Source: JADJRG01 sp964474905
GTDB taxonomy: Bacteria > Myxococcota_A > Polyangia > Nannocystales > Nannocystaceae
Reading direction: 5' to 3'
Assembly: GCA_964474905.1 (NCBI GenBank)
Contig: CAYYUP010000006.1
Location: 62,001 to 126,000 of the forward strand
DNA: 64,000 nucleotides
The notes below the pieces were generated by a model, which was given only the letters and a program-made list of their open reading frames with translations, was not told the DNA's origin and ran no database searches. The position numbers and the translations under genes were made by a program. Shown here piece by piece: positions 60,501 to 64,000 of this stretch (its first letter is position 1; the number at the start of each line of letters is the position of its first letter).

Positions 60501-60898
60501 GCCCAGGTACTTGTCTGCTCCTGCGGCCGGATCTTTTTGTGCTCGCGAGGTGGCGTCGCTTTGATGCTTCTTGCCTGGAATTTTGTTCGCAGATCGCGAA
60601 TCCACAGCGAGGGTCCGAGGCGCTGCCAAAGGCGACGATTCATGCGCTTTCAGCCCATGATGCGGTCTATTGGCTGCTCTACCAGGCGCTCGACGGTTTG
60701 GATTCGGAGGCTGCGAAGCTGAGTCTGGTTGGCGGGCTGCTTCAAGAGTACGCCGTGCATGTGCCGATGTGCGCGAGCTTGCTGTCGGCGACAGAAGAGC
60801 TGATCAAGGCGCTTGCCCAGTGCTTGGAGGGGCCTGCGCCCGAAGAGTTCGATCTGCAGCGGCTGAGAGTCATCCTCGCACGTCTCTCGATCGAGTGA
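57560..60898 (+). CDS. Fusion of 4-hydroxyphenylpyruvate dioxygenase-like domain and FAD-dependent aromatic monooxygenase
   Basis: 1112 residues. Residues about 45-425 are HPPD/hydroxymandelate-synthase-like: iron ligands H214 (AVDHITIA), H305 (VQHVALFAPD) and E392 (LFFELIFR), with the diagnostic GFGAGNIRDLFRAVAEA. Residues about 485-880 are a class A flavin monooxygenase: AVILIGAGLCGLAAALAL for FAD, and GDSLKRVSPFGARGGNEGL (from about 781) with the SPFGARG block. The last 200 residues resemble the thioredoxin-like tail of such hydroxylases. One chain could oxidise an aromatic 2-oxo acid and then hydroxylate the product. Start: GTG 57560; ATG 57632 or 57638 would also keep both domains. Confidence 0.83.
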   Translation: MVDPPAFGTGFRTKIGRDGKKVVVMVMYRRKTEIRAEERGPRRALLGLLYIEILAGEQHFDRIVEYFARYSICRWALHESGHKVWLRARSTKNINIVVARAVSERERRRVQHSGTTVVDIGLLVEDLEAVLARARAASESGVFLRHPRRSTKQAVWATICSPVSSIVHTVVDRSSYDGTMLPGWRQLHPVSGKACWGEGDGTGTEIAEFSAVDHITIACARGTTYAVSMWYQSVLGLKDLTGATTLQSSRGGLRLSALWSRRWQEEAYASSVTLTFVESLGHSGTAGQDQVAGFLAEHAMSGVQHVALFAPDILATESRLRQRGVEFISAPPAYYEHAPKVQQIESVGLAVEELRAGQILFDGDVGGSCEHRGYLLQVFTPPPFERNTLFFELIFRSLDVKGEQVQGFGAGNIRDLFRAVAEARTPKVRPGQVMSPSTSKHTGAAGPKPDPKTQELYRRMQAECAEIFAENSGMGQGLPAESRSAVILIGAGLCGLAAALALVECGVDVTLIESCAALPLGTRAVTWVRSSLEFLDSLGVGAELSRGSVPWARGVIRRGPSCALEWRAPVNKGEYPAYSNIPQYVVHASLLKRLARSKLCRMMFNTTVTGLAGGLQPGGMVVYIEGPDGDLSSLVGTYVIDSSGAHSEWRSHMVADQMPSCEGAFLIADMHAEGSQQLPDERVFWFNAPFHNDGQTFLMLPQPGGVLRMDFGLDSCPVDEASVLLTAPERARRALVCMQNDPRYAALDLNPDGFRLGWSSLYKYASGSLERAVEGRLLWVGDSLKRVSPFGARGGNEGLRDVAALVWRLAWILRGGADASLLEDYSQERTYSAACDVLINRATMRFIDPPASMRFLREAVLGAYEESRENQSIGQFINTGRFPTPPPSLRGLSTFSNPLAENGDWSEDCLRPGDYFDDGLLAGGGSLFSLLSAQTFILLVFGPDVALDLRHMPWVQRVCVHLEGREDPRASVDLVRAYDARPGTCLLLRPDLFVLARWRRFDASCLEFCSQIANPQRGSEALPKATIHALSAHDAVYWLLYQALDGLDSEAAKLSLVGGLLQEYAVHVPMCASLLSATEELIKALAQCLEGPAPEEFDLQRLRVILARLSIE

Positions 60899-60922
60899 AG
60901 ATTGCCCCCCAAGGCGTGCAAG

Positions 60923-60953
60923 GGCCCGGCCCCGTTTCTGAGGGGGTCGGGCC
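60923..60953. terminator. Hairpin between convergent genes
   Basis: GGCCCGGCCCC (60923-60933) and GGGGTCGGGCC (60943-60953) form an 11-base-pair stem with one G-U pair on the plus-strand RNA. It lies between the fusion-enzyme stop (60898, +) and the lipoprotein stop (60979, -). No U-tract, so strength is uncertain. Confidence 0.5.
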
Positions 60954-60978
60954 GCTTCTGATGACCTGGTTGTACTCG

Positions 60979-61602
60979 CTACAAATTGCTCGCGTTGCAG
61001 CAGTAGTAGAACGGCTGCTCATAACAGACATCGAGTCCCATGTCGCCGCAGAACTCGCTCCAGGTCTGCTTCCGAGCGCCCTGGACCGCGTCGCTTTTCA
61101 ATTCCTCGAAGCTGCAATCAGAGTCCTCGATGAGGGGATAGGAGCCGAGCCACGTCGGCGGGGAAGAGATTTCGTCGCCGCCGAGGAGGGCACCGCTCAG
61201 CTCGAGATCTGCGTTGTGAAGGAGAGCGGCGTCTTCGGTTTCGGCGAAAAGAGTGAGGGCGCGGAGCACCTCTTGGTCGCTGCCGCCGCGATCGAGGATG
61301 CTCGCCTCAATGTGGGCCTCGATGTTGAGCCCGTGGGCCTCGGCAGCCGCCCGGAGGTCGCCGAGCACAACCGTGGTATCGCCGGCCGCGAGCGCGGTTT
61401 CCTGGGCGAGCGCAGCCAGGGCTGGGTCGGCCGCTAAGCCGACGAGCGCGTCACGGAGGAGGCCGACATCGTTGCAGAGATCTGCGTTCACGCTGGCTCC
61501 AAGCACTTCGGCGGGGGACGTTTCCAGTGTATCGGCATCATCGCACCCGAGCGGCGCAAGGAGAGAGAGCGAGAACATGAGGACGAGGTTCCGTGTCTGC
61601 AT
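60979..61602 (-). CDS. Lipoprotein of unknown function
   Basis: 207 residues from ATG 61602. Signal MQTRNLVLMFSLSLLAPLGC, lipid Cys at residue 20. The body is helical (LLRDALVGLAADPALAALAQ, LNIEAHIEASILDRGG) and ends in a Cys-rich segment FCGDMGLDVCYEQPFYYCC. The frame also opens at 61620 but the signal begins at 61602. It lies beside, and convergent with, the fusion enzyme. Function unknown. Confidence 0.72.
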   Translation of the reverse strand: MQTRNLVLMFSLSLLAPLGCDDADTLETSPAEVLGASVNADLCNDVGLLRDALVGLAADPALAALAQETALAAGDTTVVLGDLRAAAEAHGLNIEAHIEASILDRGGSDQEVLRALTLFAETEDAALLHNADLELSGALLGGDEISSPPTWLGSYPLIEDSDCSFEELKSDAVQGARKQTWSEFCGDMGLDVCYEQPFYYCCNASNL

Positions 61603-61705
61603 ACTTGCCCTCTGAAGCATCTGTCGTGCCGGAATAAAGACGAATGAAAATCAAGGACATGTTCCTGTAGACAGCTCAAAATGGAAGTCGATGAGACATA
61701 CGTCC

Positions 61706-61740
61706 GGGACATTGGGACATCGGAACATCGGGACATCGGG
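61706..61740. repeat. Four tandem octamers GGGACATY
   Basis: GGGACATT, GGGACATC, GGAACATC, GGGACATC from 61706 to 61737, then GGG. It is in the 245-base spacer upstream of the minus-strand lipoprotein gene, about 105 bases before its start. Nothing else notable is seen in that spacer. Confidence 0.8.
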
Positions 61741-61847
61741 AACGGCGCGAAGCTGTCGTCGAAGATCGCCGGGAGTCGCTTTTATGAACACATCATGGCG
61801 CCTCGGGGCCGTGGAGTTCGTCCTGCATCTGCAGGCGGCTTGCCCGA

Positions 61848-63233
61848 TCAGCTCGGGAAGATTTTTCCGGGGTTGAGCAGGCGATCGGGATCCCAGGATC
61901 GCTTGAGCGCGAGCTGCAGATCGCGGAGCGCGGCGGGCTGCTCCATGTGCATGAAGGGTCGCTTGCTCAGGCCGATGCCGTGCTCGCCGCTGAGGGTGCC
62001 GCCGAGCTTCAGCGTCGCCTGAAAAAGCTCGGTGACGGCGCGCTGGACCCTCTCTTCGATGTCGTCAGCAGAGGCGGGATCGTAAAGGAAATTGACGTGC
62101 AGGTTGCCGTCGCCAGCGTGGCCGAAGCAGGCGGTATCGAGGCGATGGCGCGAAGCGATCGTCCGGGCGGCTGCGGCGAGTTCTGGCAGTCGACCGATAG
62201 GCACCGCGACATCCTCGGAGATCTTTTTAGGCCAGCGCGCGCGCAGGCGATGGCTCAGTGCCCGGCGCAGGCCCCAAAGGCGCTCGCAGGTCGTGGGATC
62301 CGAGGCGCTCTCGACCGAGAGTGCGCCGGCTTCACGGCAGCGCTTTGCGGCCCGTCGCAGGGCTGCGTCGAGACCCGCGGCGTCGCCGTCGAGTTCGATC
62401 CAGAGCATCGACCGGGTGTCTTTTGGGACATGTACGTTGAGATCACCGCCGCTTTGGAGCAGCGCGGCGCAGGTGCGATCGGCGAACTCGATCGCCGCCG
62501 GAGTGAGGCCGCCGCGGAGGCAGCGGAGAACTGCGTCGCAGGCCGCGATTTCGTCGTTAAAGGTGGCGAGCAGAGTGAGGCTTGCGCTCGGTTGCGGCAG
62601 CAGGCGCAGGGTCGCGGTTTGTGTCACCGCGAGCGTGCCCTCTGAGCCGACGAGCAGGCTGACCAGATCGTAGCCGGTGACACCTTTGATCGAGCGGTGG
62701 CCGAGGCTCAAGCATTGGCCGCCGCCGGTGATCACATCGAGGCCGAGAACGAAGGCGCCGGTGACCCCGTATTTGCACGCACGGGGTCCGCCCGCGTTGG
62801 TCGCGATGTTGCCTCCGAGCGAGCATTTTTTAAAACTCGCGGGATCGGGGGGGTAGAAGAGGCCGAGGGCGGCGACTTCCGCCTGCAGGTGGGCGGTGAT
62901 GACCCCGGGTTCGACGGTGGCGAGCAGGGAGCGCTCGTCGATGTCGAGGATCGCGTCGAGCCCCGCGAGATCGAGAACGACACCGCCGTGATCGGCCAAA
63001 CAGGCGCCGACGGTGCCGGTGCCGGCTCCGCGGGGTGAGAGGGGCACCTGATGGGCCCGGCAGAGGGCGACGATCTCCGCGATCTCGGCGCGCTCTTGCG
63101 GTCGCAGCACTAGTCCGGGCGGGTACGGCCCCTGTGCGCCGTCATCGCGGGCGTAGGGCTCGCGATCGGCAACGACGATCTCGGGGCCCAAGCGAGCGAC
63201 CAGCGAGTGATGGAGATCGTCGAGGTCGAGCAT
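61848..63233 (-). CDS. glcD: FAD-linked oxidase, GlcD/D-lactate-dehydrogenase type
   Basis: 461 residues from ATG 63233. The FAD-binding domain has LVLRPQERAEIAEIVALCR, PLSPRGAGTGTVGACLADHG, and DPASFKKCSLGGNIATNAGG with KYGVTGAFVLGLDVI. The C-terminal substrate domain has TACFGHAGDGNLHVNF and LGGTLSGEHGIGLSKRPF, both diagnostic of glycolate oxidase subunit GlcD and D-lactate dehydrogenases. It oxidises a 2-hydroxy acid and passes electrons to the chain. No glcE/glcF is adjacent. A GTG at 63245 with AGAAGG upstream is an alternative start. Confidence 0.9.
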   Translation of the reverse strand: MLDLDDLHHSLVARLGPEIVVADREPYARDDGAQGPYPPGLVLRPQERAEIAEIVALCRAHQVPLSPRGAGTGTVGACLADHGGVVLDLAGLDAILDIDERSLLATVEPGVITAHLQAEVAALGLFYPPDPASFKKCSLGGNIATNAGGPRACKYGVTGAFVLGLDVITGGGQCLSLGHRSIKGVTGYDLVSLLVGSEGTLAVTQTATLRLLPQPSASLTLLATFNDEIAACDAVLRCLRGGLTPAAIEFADRTCAALLQSGGDLNVHVPKDTRSMLWIELDGDAAGLDAALRRAAKRCREAGALSVESASDPTTCERLWGLRRALSHRLRARWPKKISEDVAVPIGRLPELAAAARTIASRHRLDTACFGHAGDGNLHVNFLYDPASADDIEERVQRAVTELFQATLKLGGTLSGEHGIGLSKRPFMHMEQPAALRDLQLALKRSWDPDRLLNPGKIFPS

Positions 63234-63351
63234 TTCTTCTTCCACCTTCTAATCGATGAAGCGAGCGTGAGGGCGTGCAAAACGCGCCCGGCGAACTGCC
63301 GAGCGCGCCTTGGTGCTCACCTCAAATTGCCCGCGCAGCTCGGGCGCCGGC

Positions 63352-63756
63352 TCAGACCGAAAACGACGAACCGCAGCCGCAGGAGCCGGTGGTATTCGGG
63401 TTTAAGAACTTAAAACCCGCGCCCTGGAGGCCCTCGACGTAGTCGATCGTCGTGCCCATCAGGTACATAAAGCTCATCTGATCGCAGAAAAGCTGGATGC
63501 CGTCGATCTTGAAGACGTTGTCGCCGTCGGCGGGCTCGTCAAAGTAGAGATCGTACTGGAAACCGGCACAGCCGCCGCCCATGACCTTTACGCGGAGGCC
63601 GTAGCTCGCTTCGATGTCCTCGGCGTCGCGGATCTCTCGGATCTTCGACGCCGCGACCTCTGTGAGGGTGAGGGCGCCGATCATCGCCGGATCTTCGATC
63701 GCAACCGGCGCGCCGGTCTCGGAGGGGGAGGGGGTTTCGGTCTGTGGCTCTGACAT
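63352..63756 (-). CDS. A-type iron-sulfur carrier (HesB/IscA/ErpA family)
   Basis: 134 residues from ATG 63756. The three conserved cysteines are C63 (VMGGGCAGFQYDLYF) and C126 and C128 (GSCGCGSSF). The core opens ALTLTEVAASKIREI and ends FKFLNPNTTGSCGCG, both family-typical. It carries or inserts 4Fe-4S or 2Fe-2S clusters into client proteins. The N-terminal extension of about 25 residues (Thr/Pro/Glu-rich) is longer than usual. The cysteine desulfurase of this window is 45 kb away. The frame opens at 63777. Confidence 0.92.
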   Translation of the reverse strand: MSEPQTETPSPSETGAPVAIEDPAMIGALTLTEVAASKIREIRDAEDIEASYGLRVKVMGGGCAGFQYDLYFDEPADGDNVFKIDGIQLFCDQMSFMYLMGTTIDYVEGLQGAGFKFLNPNTTGSCGCGSSFSV

Positions 63757-63930
63757 GGTCTTTTCCTTCACCTTCACCGGGCGGGCGATGTTGTACGCCA
63801 GATGACGGCCTAAGAAAGGTGACGCTGCGTAAGATGGTCTGAGCTTTCGAAGGCGTCAAGCGTCGGCAGGCGGCAAAATGCGCAAACTACGCATCTATGC
63901 TGAACGATCTTCGAGCGCCACTCAAGGGCT

Positions 63931-63960
63931 TTGACAGGCCGAGGGCGCATCTCCTACCGT
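63931..63960 (+). promoter_or_regulatory. Candidate promoter for a gene beyond the right edge
   Basis: TTGACA (63931-63936), 18 bases, TACCGT (63955-63960). The -35 is perfect and the -10 has TA...T. The stretch from 63757 to 64000 contains no supported gene on either strand. Confidence 0.45.
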
Positions 63961-64000
63961 TGCAGCGCCCCTATTTGCGCCAACCCGCGCTAACCTGCGC

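Overview
The window is 64 kb of a high-GC draft scaffold with four runs of exactly 100 N. It looks like a myxobacterium (Myxococcota), most likely of the Nannocystaceae type (Nannocystis, Plesiocystis or Enhygromyxa relatives). Signs of this are several lipoproteins with long Ser/Thr/Gly/Asp linkers straight after the lipobox, a MYXO-CTERM tail on a multihaem cytochrome, a Ser/Thr kinase with WD40 repeats, and many Cys-rich secreted proteins. This is judged from sequence character only. I saw no rRNA, tRNA, CRISPR array, insertion sequence or prophage.

Layout. 1-1799: partial membrane glycosyltransferase-like protein. 2024-8455: ilvE, then an MMPL/RND exporter, a lipoprotein-sorting-like protein and an outer-membrane barrel. 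8469-13866: a Lon-like protease and, upstream in the same operon, a histone-H1-like Lys/Ala-rich protein; their low-complexity tracts hold three of the assembly gaps. 13962-18080: gamma-carbonic anhydrase, two lipoproteins, a membrane protein and a cysteine desulfurase. 18177-21899: kinase with WD40 repeats. 21955-26086: a TauE/SafE permease, divergent from a two-gene RCK/ion-channel operon whose channel carries a periplasmic TAXI-type ligand-binding domain. 26330-28407: a BlaI repressor and a BlaR1-type metalloprotease fused to a lytic transglycosylase. 28468-37867: an eight-gene operon built around a soluble FtsH-like AAA protease and a MoxR ATPase. 38385-39868: arsR and arsM. 39949-47912: secreted proteins, a five-haem cytochrome and an LRR-like protein. 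48273-56346: a CusCBA-type copper/silver efflux operon followed by a lipoprotein with EGKCG repeats. 57560-60898: a fusion of an HPPD-like dioxygenase and a flavin monooxygenase. 60979-63756: a lipoprotein, a GlcD-like oxidase and an A-type Fe-S carrier.

The strongest candidates for new biology are: (1) the FtsH/MoxR operon, which resembles proposed NTP-dependent ternary conflict systems but has no vWA partner beside MoxR; (2) the TAXI-pore-RCK protein, which looks like a ligand-gated prokaryotic ion channel; (3) the BlaR1-transglycosylase fusion, which may sense or cut peptidoglycan directly; (4) the EGKCG lipoprotein beside copper efflux, which looks like a bufferin-type precursor; and (5) the HPPD-monooxygenase fusion. 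Several real genes cannot be found as simple start-to-stop frames: the left-edge membrane protein, the two gap-interrupted genes, and a 51-residue membrane protein inside the FtsH operon.
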